DNA from: Candidatus Alcyoniella australis
GTDB lineage: Bacteria > Lernaellota > Lernaellaia > JAVCCG01 > Alcyoniellaceae
Direction: 5' to 3'
Length of the DNA stretch: 45,195 nt
Assembly: GCA_030765605.1 (NCBI GenBank)
Contig: JAVCCG010000001.1
Coordinates: 1-45,195 of the forward strand
Part shown: positions 31,998 to 44,192 of the stretch, one piece after another
How the letters are laid out: each line of letters begins with the position of its first letter
Position numbering within the stretch: the stretch's first letter is position 1
The notes under the pieces: model-generated
What the model saw: only the letters and a program-made list of their open reading frames with translations
What the model was told of the DNA's origin: nothing
The model's database searches: none
Made by a program: the position numbers and the translations under genes

Positions 31998-34268
31998 TCA
32001 TGCCCTCCGTCGAGCAACAAGCAGAAATAGCATGCCGAGCAAAACAAATATCAGCGTTGCGGAAGTTGGGCCGTTTTTCGCGGTCTGGCAGCCGCAGCCC
32101 TCTTCCTCTTCGTCCTCATCGTATTCGAGTTTAATCGTTGTCTGGCTCTGCGATTGGGCGCCGTGCTCGTCCATCACGATCAGTTGCACGATGTAGTAAC
32201 CCTGGCCCGGCGCGTGAAACGTCAGCCGGTCGCCTGAGAAGCGCTCGGAGCTGATGAACCAGTCGTAACGCACGATGCGGTCGTCCTGGTCCGGGTCGAA
32301 GCTGTCCTCGGCCGAGACCACGAACAGGCCCCGCTTGTGGTCCACGCGCTCGACGGCGATGGAGGCCAGGGGAGGAGCGTTGTCCGTGTCCGGCGCGGCG
32401 ACGATGGTGTGCAGCCCGCCCTGCCAGGGCTGGGGCGGGAACTGCGCGGCCTCGCACGCGGCGGGCAGTGCGGCGCGGGCGTAGATTACGGTCTCGCCCT
32501 CGTCGCCCAAGCCCAGGTCGACGATCGGCAGCTGGGTCTGAGTAAACAGGTCGTAAACGCGGTAGCCCGTGCCATCGCCGCGCATGTAGAACTCGAGGTT
32601 GATCGTCACCGGCTGGAACAGCGAGTTGTTGGCCAGCACCTCGACCACATTAGTGGTGCCGTCGTTGTAGGTCAGCGGCAGGGTCCAGACGTTGCCCGCG
32701 GGGAGCGATTGCAGCGAATTCTCGGCCGAGAAATCGACGTCGCGCAATATCCCGCCCTCAACGTCGATCAGCCGGTAGCCCCAGTAGTCCATGTCGGTGT
32801 AGATCGAGGAGCAGGCCGTGGTGGTGTGCACCCAGCGCATCGGCCCCTGGGTCGCAATGCCCGTGGACCGGCCCTCGTAGTCGATCAGTTCGTCGCCGGG
32901 CTCGAATACGTCGACCCAGTCCGAATGCACGTGGCCCAGAAACACGTGGCTCACGCCGTGGTCGACAAACGCCTTGAGCGCCAGCACGCCGGTGTTGACC
33001 TCCGGCGTCTCGTTGCTGATCGGGTCGGCCGGATCCGAGTCCCAGACCTCGCTGTCGTAGTTCCACTCGTCGTTGGTCAGGCCCAGCGGCTTGGCCGGGA
33101 ACTTGGTGTTGGGAGAGTAGGGGCCGCGCATATCGTGGTGGCCGAAGACGATCGTCTGTCGGCCTTCCACATCGTTGGCCTCGAGATCGGCGTAGAGCCA
33201 ATCGAGCTGCGGCTGGGTCATGAAGCCGCCGTAGTTGTCCACCGGGCTTGCCAGCGGCGGCAGCGGCAGCGAATTGCGGCGCTCGCGGCTGCCGTCGTAA
33301 GTGTTCAGGCCGACGACATGCAGCGGGCCGTAGTCGAAGCTGTAGTAGGGCGGGCCGAAAGTTCGGCGGAAATAGTCCAGACCGTCGTACTGCCAGTCGG
33401 CTTGGCGGACCATGCTCGCCATGCCGTCGTGGTTGCCCGGGACCATGAAGATCGGCACCTGGGTGTTCTTGAGCAGATCGTAGGCGTTACCGTATTCCTC
33501 GACGTAGTCCAGTCCGTAGACCAGGTCGCCGCTGAGCAATACGAACGCCGGCTTGAGCAGGTTCAGCTCGCTGATCTGCTGGCCGACGATTGCCGATACC
33601 AGCTGCTTGTCATCTTCGGTGTAGCCCGGGAAGTCGGCCGAGTTGAGCATTCTGCCGCCCGAGGCGCCGCGCGGGTCGTCGATGTGCACGTCGGTGATGT
33701 GGGCGAAGGTCAGGTCCGGCGAGATCTCGCGTACAACGTGCAGCGCGTTGAGCTGCTTATCGGCGAAGAATACCGTCGAGACGCGCACGGAGTAGGCGTC
33801 GGCGGGCGCTCCTCCGTTGACCCGGCAGCCAAGCTGGTACACGCCCCAGTCCTCTAAGTAGTCCACGGACTCGATGCTCAGCGGATAGGTCTGGGCCACG
33901 GCGTCGCCGACCTTCTCTTCCTCATTGTAGGGGTCGCTTTCGCGGGTCGTGATGTATCCGCGCCAACTGTCCGGATCGAGCAGCCGGTCCGCGAAGTGCG
34001 CGGCCATCAGCACGGTCAACTCGCCGCCGGGCTCGGTGATCGCGGGCATGCCCAGCACCGGGTAGATCATCTCGCCGATGCGCGGGAAAATCGGCCACTC
34101 CTGGTCCACGGCCAGGGCGTCGGAATAGCCCAGCCCCTCGGCGTCCACTGTTCCGTAAGGCCAGCCCGCGATGCTCGATAGGCTGTCGGCTGCCGCCGGG
34201 GCGGTGAGGCCGACGATTAGCGCCAGGCAAAGGATCGCTGTTGATATCGTATGCTTCGACGTTGCCAT
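31998..34268 (-). CDS. secreted metallophosphoesterase with MYXO-CTERM-like tag
   Basis: 756 residues from ATG 34268 (GGGAGAT upstream). Signal peptide (1-27), an N-terminal beta domain (to about 180), then a calcineurin-like phosphoesterase domain with all metal motifs: HITDVHIDD (Asp193, His195), LLSGDLVYG, VPGNHDG, FGHHDMRG and FLGHVHSDW. A C-terminal PKD-like beta-sandwich (about 640-715, with DSFDPDQDDRIVRYDWFI) precedes a Glu/Asp run, a Cys pair GCGCQ, a hydrophobic helix and terminal ARRRA. That ending resembles MYXO-CTERM/GlyGly-CTERM sorting signals that anchor exported proteins. The phosphoesterase substrate is unknown. Co-transcribed with the OmpA-like gene. Confidence 0.85.
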   Translation of the reverse strand: MATSKHTISTAILCLALIVGLTAPAAADSLSSIAGWPYGTVDAEGLGYSDALAVDQEWPIFPRIGEMIYPVLGMPAITEPGGELTVLMAAHFADRLLDPDSWRGYITTRESDPYNEEEKVGDAVAQTYPLSIESVDYLEDWGVYQLGCRVNGGAPADAYSVRVSTVFFADKQLNALHVVREISPDLTFAHITDVHIDDPRGASGGRMLNSADFPGYTEDDKQLVSAIVGQQISELNLLKPAFVLLSGDLVYGLDYVEEYGNAYDLLKNTQVPIFMVPGNHDGMASMVRQADWQYDGLDYFRRTFGPPYYSFDYGPLHVVGLNTYDGSRERRNSLPLPPLASPVDNYGGFMTQPQLDWLYADLEANDVEGRQTIVFGHHDMRGPYSPNTKFPAKPLGLTNDEWNYDSEVWDSDPADPISNETPEVNTGVLALKAFVDHGVSHVFLGHVHSDWVDVFEPGDELIDYEGRSTGIATQGPMRWVHTTTACSSIYTDMDYWGYRLIDVEGGILRDVDFSAENSLQSLPAGNVWTLPLTYNDGTTNVVEVLANNSLFQPVTINLEFYMRGDGTGYRVYDLFTQTQLPIVDLGLGDEGETVIYARAALPAACEAAQFPPQPWQGGLHTIVAAPDTDNAPPLASIAVERVDHKRGLFVVSAEDSFDPDQDDRIVRYDWFISSERFSGDRLTFHAPGQGYYIVQLIVMDEHGAQSQSQTTIKLEYDEDEEEEGCGCQTAKNGPTSATLIFVLLGMLFLLVARRRA

Positions 34269-34360
34269 TACGTGATCTCCCTGGTGTCCACCGCTTGCAC
34301 GGGCGCACAAATCCAGAACTGGAACGCGCGCCTGTACGTTTCAAACACAGTACAGGTAGT

Positions 34361-34366
34361 ATTATA
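34361..34366 (-). promoter_or_regulatory. -10 element upstream of the metallophosphoesterase gene
   Basis: A perfect TATAAT on the minus strand (34366-34361), about 93 bases before the start codon. No good -35 box is found at 16-18 bases, so an activator or an alternative arrangement may be needed. Confidence 0.35.
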
Positions 34367-34444
34367 TGGTACACTGCGCATCCGGATTATTAAACATCGG
34401 CAAGGTTCTTTTTATCCGACCGACCGCGCGGCAGCGATAGACCC

Positions 34445-34474
34445 TTGACATACGGGACCCAAAGGGTGTAAAAA
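34445..34474 (+). promoter_or_regulatory. promoter of the rplU operon
   Basis: Perfect TTGACA (34445-34450), 18-base spacer, TAAAAA (34469-34474). The predicted leader is about 60 bases. Confidence 0.6.
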
Positions 34475-34538
34475 TCCGCGCTCTAATTGCTCGAGCCCGG
34501 TTCTTTTTTGATCGGGGCCCGTAACACAAGGTGTAATC

Positions 34539-34850
34539 ATGTACGCGGTATTAGAATCCGGTGGACAGCAGTTGAAGGTCGCTGAGGGCGACGTGGTCAA
34601 GATCCATAAGATCGAGGCCGAGGACAGCGCCGAACTCGTGATCGACAAGGTGCTGATGATCTCCAAGGACGGCGACCTGCAGGTCGGCAAGCCCTACGTT
34701 CCCAACGCCAAGGTCACCGCCGAGGTGCTCGGACAGGGGCGCGACAAGAAGGTGATGGTTTTCAAGAAGCGGCGTCGCACCGGCTTTCGTGTGATGCGCG
34801 GCCATCGTCAGCCGTATACCGAAATCAGGATCGTCAAGATCGAGGCCTGA
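34539..34850 (+). CDS. rplU: 50S ribosomal protein L21
   Basis: 103 residues, normal length. MYAVLESGGQQLKVAEGDVV at the start and KKRRRTGFRVMRGHRQPYTEIRI near the end are diagnostic. L21 binds 23S rRNA near L20. It is followed after ten bases by rpmA, the usual pairing. Confidence 0.98.
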   Translation: MYAVLESGGQQLKVAEGDVVKIHKIEAEDSAELVIDKVLMISKDGDLQVGKPYVPNAKVTAEVLGQGRDKKVMVFKKRRRTGFRVMRGHRQPYTEIRIVKIEA

Positions 34851-34860
34851 GGAGTAAGCA

Positions 34861-36293
<1,433 letters not shown>

Positions 36294-36294
36294 G

Positions 36295-36336
36295 CTGCTC
36301 GCGCCTACCAAATAATGTTATCCAACATTATTATCC
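36295..36336. repeat. 42-bp repeat with AATAATGTT hairpin, copy 2
   Basis: Matches 8743-8784 at 38 of 42 positions. Arms AATAATGTT (36311-36319) and AACATTATT (36324-36332) are fully conserved, while the loop differs by one base. Confidence 0.8.
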
Positions 36337-36378
36337 ACACCCATTTGGCTTGTGTTCCGATTACAGTCCTGCCGGAGA

Positions 36379-36407
36379 TTGCCAACGGGCGGCTGAATTA
36401 CGATACT
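36379..36407 (+). promoter_or_regulatory. possible promoter of the guanylyltransferase gene
   Basis: TTGCCA (36379-36384), 17-base spacer, GATACT (36402-36407), 20 bases before GTG 36427. The -10 match is moderate. Confidence 0.35.
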
Positions 36408-36426
36408 TAACTCTTTGGAGGATTAA

Positions 36427-37500
36427 GTGAGACACGCCGTGATTATGGCCGGGGGCACGGGAACGCGCTTCTGGCCGCGATCCAGAGAGAATAAGCCCAA
36501 GCAGCTGCTGGCGATCACCGGAGAGCAGTCCCTGCTGCGCCAGACCTTCGAGCGCCTGGCCCAAATCGTCGGTCCGCAGAACGTCTGGATCGTGACCTCC
36601 GAGCAGCTCGCGCAACAGTGCATGGACGAGCTGCCCGAACTGCAATCGGAAAACGTGCTGGCCGAGCCATTGCGACGCAACACCGCGCCCTGCGTGGGAC
36701 TGGCCGCGGCCGCCATCGAGCGCCGCGATTCGGATGCGGTGCTCGGCGTGTTCCCGGCCGATCACCTGATCGGCAAGCCCGAGAGTTTCGCTGCCGTGGC
36801 GCAGGCCGCATACGCTGCGGCCGAGGCTCAGGACGTGCTGGTGACCCTGGGAGTGGAGCCGTTCGAGGCGGCCACGGGCTACGGCTACATCGAGTTCGGT
36901 GAGGTGGTCGAGCGCATCGCGGATCAGCCGCTGCACAGTGTTGTGCGCTTCATTGAGAAGCCCGAACGCGAACGCGCCCAACAGATGATCGATTCCGGCG
37001 GTCACTTTTGGAATGCGGGGATCTTCTTTTTTTCCGCGCGCGCGATTTTGGCGGCCATTGACCAACACATGCCGCAGCTCGGCGCGCAGATCGCAATCTT
37101 GCGCAATGCTGCGGACGACGAGCAGTTCAACGCGGAACTGGCGCGGATCTATCCGCAGATCGAGCCGCAGTCCATTGACAACGGAGTGATGGAGCATGCG
37201 TCGAACCTGCGCGGCATTCCGGTGGATATCGGCTGGAGCGACCTGGGCGCCTGGACCGCCCTGGCCGAGCTGCTCGAGGCGGACCAGAGCGGCAACGTCA
37301 ACGTCGGTCGGCTGTTGGCCCTGGACTCATCGGGCTGCATCGTACACTCGGCGGACAAGCTGGTGACGCTGATCGGCGTGGACGACCTGGTCGTGGTTAC
37401 GACCGACGACGCGGTGCTGGTCTGCGACCGCAAGCGCGCCCAGGAGATCAAACGCGTGTTCCAGGAGCTCAAGGACCGCGGCTGGGAGGAGTACCTGTGA
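36427..37500 (+). CDS. mannose-1-phosphate guanylyltransferase
   Basis: 357 residues from GTG 36427 with GGAGG at 36417-36421. It makes GDP-mannose for polysaccharides and glycans. The nucleotide-binding loop GGTGTRFWPRSR with KPKQLL, then PLRRNTAPC, FPADHLIGK, GYGYIEFG, FIEKPE, GHFWNAGIFFF and DIGWSDLGAW are all diagnostic. There is no C-terminal isomerase domain, so this is the monofunctional (ManC-core) type. It overlaps proB by four bases. Confidence 0.95.
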   Translation: MRHAVIMAGGTGTRFWPRSRENKPKQLLAITGEQSLLRQTFERLAQIVGPQNVWIVTSEQLAQQCMDELPELQSENVLAEPLRRNTAPCVGLAAAAIERRDSDAVLGVFPADHLIGKPESFAAVAQAAYAAAEAQDVLVTLGVEPFEAATGYGYIEFGEVVERIADQPLHSVVRFIEKPERERAQQMIDSGGHFWNAGIFFFSARAILAAIDQHMPQLGAQIAILRNAADDEQFNAELARIYPQIEPQSIDNGVMEHASNLRGIPVDIGWSDLGAWTALAELLEADQSGNVNVGRLLALDSSGCIVHSADKLVTLIGVDDLVVVTTDDAVLVCDRKRAQEIKRVFQELKDRGWEEYL

Positions 37501-38657
37501 CCCTCGACCGCCGCGAGCTGATGTCCCAGACGCGCACCGTGGTGATTAAAGTCGGCTCGGGCGTGCTGGCCGACGCTGACAACAGCGGGCTGAGCATGGC
37601 GCGGGTGGCCGAGCTGGCGCGCGACGTGCAAGGCGTGCGCTCGCGCAACGTGCGCGTGGTGCTGGTCAGCTCGGGAGCGATTCTCGCCGGTCGCGGCAGG
37701 CTGGGGCTCAACGCGGGACCGTGCAGCCTGGCCGAGACCCAGGCCGCGGCCGCCGTGGGCCAGAGCGCGCTGATGCAGGCCTACGAGCGCTACTTCGCCA
37801 CCTGGAACGGCAAGGTGGCCCAGGTGCTGCTCACCGGATCGGGACTCTCGGCGCGTGCGCGTTTCAACAACGCGCGTCAGACCCTGCGCGTGCTGATCGA
37901 GCGCGGATTCGTGCCCATAATCAACGAGAACGATACCGTGGCCACCGAGGAGATCACCTGCGGCGACAACGACAAGCTCGCCGCGTTGGTGGTCAATCTG
38001 GTGGAGGCCGACCTGCTGGTGATGCTCTCGGTGGAGCAGGGGATTTTCGATGCCGATCCGCGCGGCGGCGACGCCAAGCTGCTGCCGCTGATCCGCGATA
38101 TCGACGAACTGGCAAAGCGCGTGGGCGAACCCAAGCCCTCGATGACAGGCCGCGGCGGAATCGCCAGCAAGGTCGCCTCGGCCAAGATCGTGGCGCGCTA
38201 CGGCGTGCCGACCGTGGTGGCCCACGGTCGCGAGCCCGATGTGCTGCGACGGCTGTTCGACGGCGAAGATTTGGGCACGTTGGTGCTGCCCGCGACCGAG
38301 CAGCTGGGCTCGCGCAAGCACTGGATCGCCTTTGGCAGTCGGCCCAACGGTGCGCTGGTGATCGACCAGGGCGCGGCCAGCGCCCTGCGTCGCGGCGGCA
38401 CTAGTCTGCTGCCGCGCGGGGTGATCGAGGTGCGCGGATCGTTCAAGGCCGGCGAGCTGATCGCGATCGTCGAGCAGTGCGGGACCGAGGTCGGCCGCGG
38501 GGTTGCCAACTACTCCGGTGAGCAGTGCGCCAAGGTCATGGGCCATGCCGGCAGCGAGATCGAGGCGCTGCTGGGCGTATCCGGCGCGGACGAGCTGGTG
38601 CACGTGGACAACATGGTGCTCTCAGATCCGATCGAGGATCGGCCCAACGGTGTGTAA
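37497..38657 (+). CDS. proB: glutamate 5-kinase
   Basis: 386 residues from GTG 37497 (GTGA overlap). First step of proline synthesis. The amino-acid-kinase domain (1-265) has VVIKVGSGVL, LVSSGAILAGRGRLG, PIINENDTVATEE, FGDNDKLAA-type CGDNDKLAALV and MTGRGGIASKVASA. A C-terminal PUA domain (about 285-370) makes this the long form. proA is not adjacent, although obgE-proB proximity is common. Confidence 0.96.
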   Translation: MTLDRRELMSQTRTVVIKVGSGVLADADNSGLSMARVAELARDVQGVRSRNVRVVLVSSGAILAGRGRLGLNAGPCSLAETQAAAAVGQSALMQAYERYFATWNGKVAQVLLTGSGLSARARFNNARQTLRVLIERGFVPIINENDTVATEEITCGDNDKLAALVVNLVEADLLVMLSVEQGIFDADPRGGDAKLLPLIRDIDELAKRVGEPKPSMTGRGGIASKVASAKIVARYGVPTVVAHGREPDVLRRLFDGEDLGTLVLPATEQLGSRKHWIAFGSRPNGALVIDQGAASALRRGGTSLLPRGVIEVRGSFKAGELIAIVEQCGTEVGRGVANYSGEQCAKVMGHAGSEIEALLGVSGADELVHVDNMVLSDPIEDRPNGV

Positions 38658-38712
38658 TCGTAACTACTGTTATTAGGGGCCGATGGGCGGATAAAGGTGG
38701 CGTTGTAACGGG

Positions 38713-38757
38713 GCGCGATATGTTGACATCCTCGCGGTACGGCGTTTAATATCGCGC
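38713..38757 (+). promoter_or_regulatory. por operon promoter inside a 9-bp inverted repeat
   Basis: Perfect TTGACA (38723-38728) with TTTAAT (38745-38750, spacer 16) or TAATAT (38747-38752, spacer 18). GCGCGATAT (38713-38721) and its exact complement ATATCGCGC (38749-38757) bracket the promoter, the right half overlapping the -10. This is the arrangement expected for a repressor or looping site. The regulator is unknown. Confidence 0.65.
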
Positions 38758-38830
38758 TGCGCGACACTCCGCTTTTCCGTGTTTAGAAAATTAAGATGAA
38801 TCCTCCATTTATCATGAGGTTTGCCGGAAA

Positions 38831-39382
38831 ATGATCGAGATTCGCTTTCACGGACGGGGCGGCCAGGGTGCCGTGACCTCGGCCGAATTGCTGGCCCAGG
38901 CGGCGATCGGCGAGGGCAAGTACGCCCAGGCTTTCCCCAGCTTCGGACCGGAGCGCCGCGGCGCGCCGGTGTTGGCCTTTGCACGCATCGACGAGCAGCA
39001 GATTCGCTCGCGGGAGCAGGTCTACGAGCCCGACGTGGTGATCGTGCTCGACCAGGCGCTGCTCTCGATCGTCGATGTTGAGGCCGGGATCCGCGAGGGC
39101 GGACTGGTTGTGATCAACAGCGGCCGATCGGCTGCGGAGCTGCGCCAAGAGTACAAACTGCGTTCGGAGATCTGCCTGGTCGACGCCACGCAGATCGCAA
39201 TGGAAGTGCTCAAGCGTCCGATCACCAACACCACGATGCTCGGCGCGATGCTCAAGGGCCGCAACCTGGTCGAGCTTGAGAGCCTGCGCGCGCCGCTGGA
39301 GCATCGCTTCGGCGCACTTGCCGCGCGCAACTTCGACGTGATGAGCAGGGCCTTCGAACAGGCGCTGCTCGAGAAAGCCTAG
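38831..39382 (+). CDS. porG: pyruvate/2-oxoacid:ferredoxin oxidoreductase, gamma subunit
   Basis: 183 residues. It begins [20 protein letters not shown] and continues with [13 protein letters not shown], characteristic of the gamma (domain III) subunit, which shapes the CoA-binding region. It is first of four por genes in the order gamma-delta-alpha-beta seen in Thermotoga. A GAGG at 38815-38818 is the candidate ribosome-binding site, spaced rather far. Confidence 0.94.
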
Positions 39383-39391
39383 GAGAAACAG

Positions 39392-39709
39392 ATGGCAAAG
39401 CTACCCGGTTGGAAAGATCTCAGTCTCGGGATCGCCATTACCGATGCGGGGAACGCCAAGGAGTACCGCACCGGCGACTGGCGCTCGATGCGGCCGGTGA
39501 CCGACGAGTCCAAGTGCATCTCCTGCGGATGGTGCTGGCTTCTGTGTCCGGACCACAGCCGCCAGCCTTTCCCGCGCAAAAGCCCCAAGGCCGATTGCCC
39601 GTTCGACGATTTCTACGACGTTGACGAGTACTACTGCAAGGGCTGCGGGATCTGCGCTGCCGAGTGCCCGACCGGCGCGATCAAAATGGTCCCGGAGGTG
39701 GGACAATGA
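39392..39709 (+). CDS. porD: pyruvate:ferredoxin oxidoreductase, delta (2x[4Fe-4S]) subunit
   Basis: 105 residues. Two ferredoxin-type clusters: CISCGWCWLLCP (from Cys42), with a further Cys near 70, and CKGCGICAAECP near the end. It passes electrons from the TPP site of the beta subunit to external ferredoxin or, in this operon, perhaps to the diaphorase. It overlaps porA by four bases. Confidence 0.93.
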   Translation: MAKLPGWKDLSLGIAITDAGNAKEYRTGDWRSMRPVTDESKCISCGWCWLLCPDHSRQPFPRKSPKADCPFDDFYDVDEYYCKGCGICAAECPTGAIKMVPEVGQ

Positions 39710-40908
39710 GCGCTGAACAGGCCAACCACAAGCGGATCGGCATGGAGGTCAGCTTCGCCGTGGCCGAGGCGGTGAAGATGCTCGAGGTCGAGGCGATCGC
39801 CGCCTACCCGATTACGCCGCAGACGCATATCGTCGAGGAACTCAGCCAGATGGTGGCCGACGGCGACCTCGACGCCGAGTACATCCCGGTCGAGAGCGAG
39901 CACTCGGCGATGTCGGCCTGCCTGGGCACGTCGCTGGCCGGTGCGCGGACCTACACCGCGACCTCGAGTCAGGGTTTGGCGCTGATGAACGAGGTGCTGT
40001 TCGTGGCCTCCGGGCTGCGGCTGCCGATCGTGATGACGATCGTCAATCGTTCGCTTTCCGCGCCGCTTTCGATCTGGGGCGACCATTCGGACATCATGTC
40101 GATCCGCGACGTGGGTTGGTTGCAGTTTTTCGCGGAGAACGGCCAGGAGGCGTTCGACCTGACGATCTGCGCTTTCAAGGTTGCCGAGGATAAACGCGTG
40201 CTGCTGCCCACCGGGGTCAACCTCGACGGGTTCAGCGTCAGTCACGTGGTCGAGCCGATGCTGATTCCCGATCCCAAGCTGGTGCGCGACTTCGTGCCCT
40301 CCTACGAGCCGCAACTGCGCGCCGATCCCGCCGACCCGGTAATGATCGGCCCGATCGGCATCCCCGAGATCTACACCGAGGCGCACATGGCGCGCGACGT
40401 GGCCTTGATCCAAAGCCGCAAGCTGATCGACGAGGTGTTCGCCGATTTTGAAAAGGTCTTCGGTCGGCGCTACCACGCGCTTGAGAGCTACCGCGCGGAC
40501 GACGCCGAGGTGATCGTGATGGCGATGGGCGGCATGGCCGAGACCGCGATGGGCGCCGTGGACACCCTGCGCAACGAGGGCATCAAAGCCGGGCTGGTTC
40601 ACATTCGGGTCTGGCGGCCGTTCCCGTTCGACGATCTGCGCGCAATGCTTAAAAACGCCGAACTGGTGCTGGTCATCGACCGCGCGCTGTGCGCCGGCGG
40701 CCCCGGCGGCCCGGTGGCCTCCGAGGTGCGCTCGGCGCTCTATCCGCTTGAGAAGCGGCCGCAGGTCGCCTGTCAGATCGCCGGGCTCTCCGGCCGCGAC
40801 GTGCGCGCGCTGCACATCGTCCAGATGCTCAAGCGTTCGATGGCTCAGGCCGAGGCGGGCGAGCTTCCCGAATACGAACTGCACAACGTCAGGGAGGTGG
40901 CACAGTGA
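39706..40908 (+). CDS. porA: pyruvate:ferredoxin oxidoreductase, alpha subunit
   Basis: 400 residues from ATG 39706; the open frame upstream is overlap with porD. Typical features are AYPITPQTHIVEEL, ESEHSAMSACLGTSLAGART, TSSQGLALMNEVLFVASG and GDHSDIMSIRDVGW, with a C-terminal domain containing RVWRPFPFDDLR. The length (about 390-400) and the neighbours favour the pyruvate enzyme over 2-oxoglutarate, but substrate specificity is not proven by sequence alone. It overlaps porB by four bases. Confidence 0.94.
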   Translation: MSAEQANHKRIGMEVSFAVAEAVKMLEVEAIAAYPITPQTHIVEELSQMVADGDLDAEYIPVESEHSAMSACLGTSLAGARTYTATSSQGLALMNEVLFVASGLRLPIVMTIVNRSLSAPLSIWGDHSDIMSIRDVGWLQFFAENGQEAFDLTICAFKVAEDKRVLLPTGVNLDGFSVSHVVEPMLIPDPKLVRDFVPSYEPQLRADPADPVMIGPIGIPEIYTEAHMARDVALIQSRKLIDEVFADFEKVFGRRYHALESYRADDAEVIVMAMGGMAETAMGAVDTLRNEGIKAGLVHIRVWRPFPFDDLRAMLKNAELVLVIDRALCAGGPGGPVASEVRSALYPLEKRPQVACQIAGLSGRDVRALHIVQMLKRSMAQAEAGELPEYELHNVREVAQ

Positions 40909-41846
40909 GCGACTACAACGTCTACGCTGCGCGGCTGCTGCCCCGTTCCGAGTTCTTCACCCCCGGGCACCGCGCTTGCCAAGGCTGCGGCCCGGCGATC
41001 GTGCTGCGCCAGGTGGCCAAGGCCCTGGGACGCAACACGATCGTGGTCAACGCCACCGGATGCATGGAGATCGTGGTCAGTCCGTTTCCGCATTCGGCCT
41101 GGGAGATCCCGTGGGTGCACACGCTGTTCGAGAACACAGCGGCAGTGGCCAGCGGCATTGAGGCCGGCATCAAGGTGCTGGCGCGGCGCAAGCGGCACTT
41201 CACCGACAGCGGCAAGATCAACATCATCGCCATCGGTGGAGACGGCAGCACCGCGGACATCGGTATGGGCTGCCTTTCCGGTGCGCTGGAGCGCGGCCAC
41301 GACTTCATCTACCTGTGCTACGACAACGAGGCCTACATGAACACCGGCATCCAGCGCTCGAGCGCCACGCCGATGGGAGCCTCGACCACCACCAGCCCCG
41401 CGGGCAAGGCCAGCAAGGGCCAGTTCTCGCGCAAGAAGGACCTGGGCTACATTGCCGCGGCGCACCACATCCCGTACGTGGCCACGGTCACCCCGGCGCA
41501 TCCCTTCGACCTGATCGACAAGCTGCGCAAGGCCGCAGCGGTCGAGGGCCCCGCGTTTATCCACGCCTTTGCTCCGTGCCCCACCGGCTGGCGCTGCGGT
41601 GCGGACACCACGATCAAACTCGCGCGGATGGCGGTCGATACCGGCGTGTTCCCGCTGTACGAGGTGGTGGACGGCAAGTGGAGTCTGACCCACGAGATCG
41701 AGGATTTCGAGCCGCTGGACGAATACCTGTTCGCCCAGGGGCGTTTCCGTCATCTGAAGAACGACGCCGAGTTCGTCAAGCAGCTCGAGTGCGACGTGCA
41801 TCAACAATACGAAGAAATCCGCGCGCGCACCAAAGCAGGGGCATAG
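40905..41846 (+). CDS. porB: pyruvate:ferredoxin oxidoreductase, beta (TPP) subunit
   Basis: 313 residues from GTG 40905. The [4Fe-4S] ligands begin with CQGCG (25-29), with ATGCME and later CPTGWRCG supplying more Cys. The TPP/Mg2+ motif is GDGSTADIGMGCLSGALERG followed by YDNEAYMNTGIQRS. GHRACQGCGPAIVLRQV and SAWEIPWVHTLFENTAAVAS are close to Thermotoga-type PorB. It ends six bases before nuoE. Confidence 0.94.
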   Translation: MSDYNVYAARLLPRSEFFTPGHRACQGCGPAIVLRQVAKALGRNTIVVNATGCMEIVVSPFPHSAWEIPWVHTLFENTAAVASGIEAGIKVLARRKRHFTDSGKINIIAIGGDGSTADIGMGCLSGALERGHDFIYLCYDNEAYMNTGIQRSSATPMGASTTTSPAGKASKGQFSRKKDLGYIAAAHHIPYVATVTPAHPFDLIDKLRKAAAVEGPAFIHAFAPCPTGWRCGADTTIKLARMAVDTGVFPLYEVVDGKWSLTHEIEDFEPLDEYLFAQGRFRHLKNDAEFVKQLECDVHQQYEEIRARTKAGA

Positions 41847-41852
41847 ACGCTT

Positions 41853-42329
41853 ATGGAATTCGAAAGCCAACGCATCGACGAGTTTATCGGGCGCTACGGC
41901 CGGGAACAGAGCGCGCTGATCCAGGTGCTCCAGGATATCCAGGCCGAGTACAACTACATTCCCAAGCCGGCGTTGAAATACCTCGCCGAGCAGCTCAAGG
42001 TGCCGCTGAGCGAGGCCTACAACGTGGCCACGTTCTACGAGACGTTCAGCCTCGAGCCCAAGGGGCGCAACCACATCAGCGTCTGCTTGGGCACGGCCTG
42101 CCACGTGCGTGGGGCGCAGCTGATTCTCGAGAAGTTCGAACGCGAACTCGGGGTCCGCACCGGTTGCACCAGCCAGGACGGCGAATATTCGCTGGACCGC
42201 GTGGGCTGCCTGGGCGCCTGCGCCCTGGGGCCGGTAGTTACAGTCAACGGCGAGTACCACGGCCACATGACGCTCTCCAAGATTGACAAGCTGCTGAAAA
42301 ACATCAGGGCCGAAAAGAAGGATGAGTAA
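41853..42329 (+). CDS. nuoE: NuoE-like [2Fe-2S] subunit
   Basis: 158 residues. Thioredoxin-fold [2Fe-2S] protein with the four ligands arranged C-x4-C (CLGTAC) and C-x3-C (CLGAC), plus the N-terminal helical region with YNYIPKPALKYLAEQL and ATFYETFSL. Same family as HoxE/HydC. It pairs with the NuoF-like protein that follows after three bases. No other complex I genes are present, so it belongs to a soluble diaphorase. Confidence 0.94.
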   Translation: MEFESQRIDEFIGRYGREQSALIQVLQDIQAEYNYIPKPALKYLAEQLKVPLSEAYNVATFYETFSLEPKGRNHISVCLGTACHVRGAQLILEKFERELGVRTGCTSQDGEYSLDRVGCLGACALGPVVTVNGEYHGHMTLSKIDKLLKNIRAEKKDE

Positions 42330-42332
42330 GCC

Positions 42333-44183
<1,851 letters not shown>

Positions 44184-44192
44184 GAGGGGCAG

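Noticed and set aside
37149-38603. A 484-codon minus-strand open frame opposite proB
   Set aside because: Shadow of a GC-rich gene; proB motifs are intact on the plus strand.
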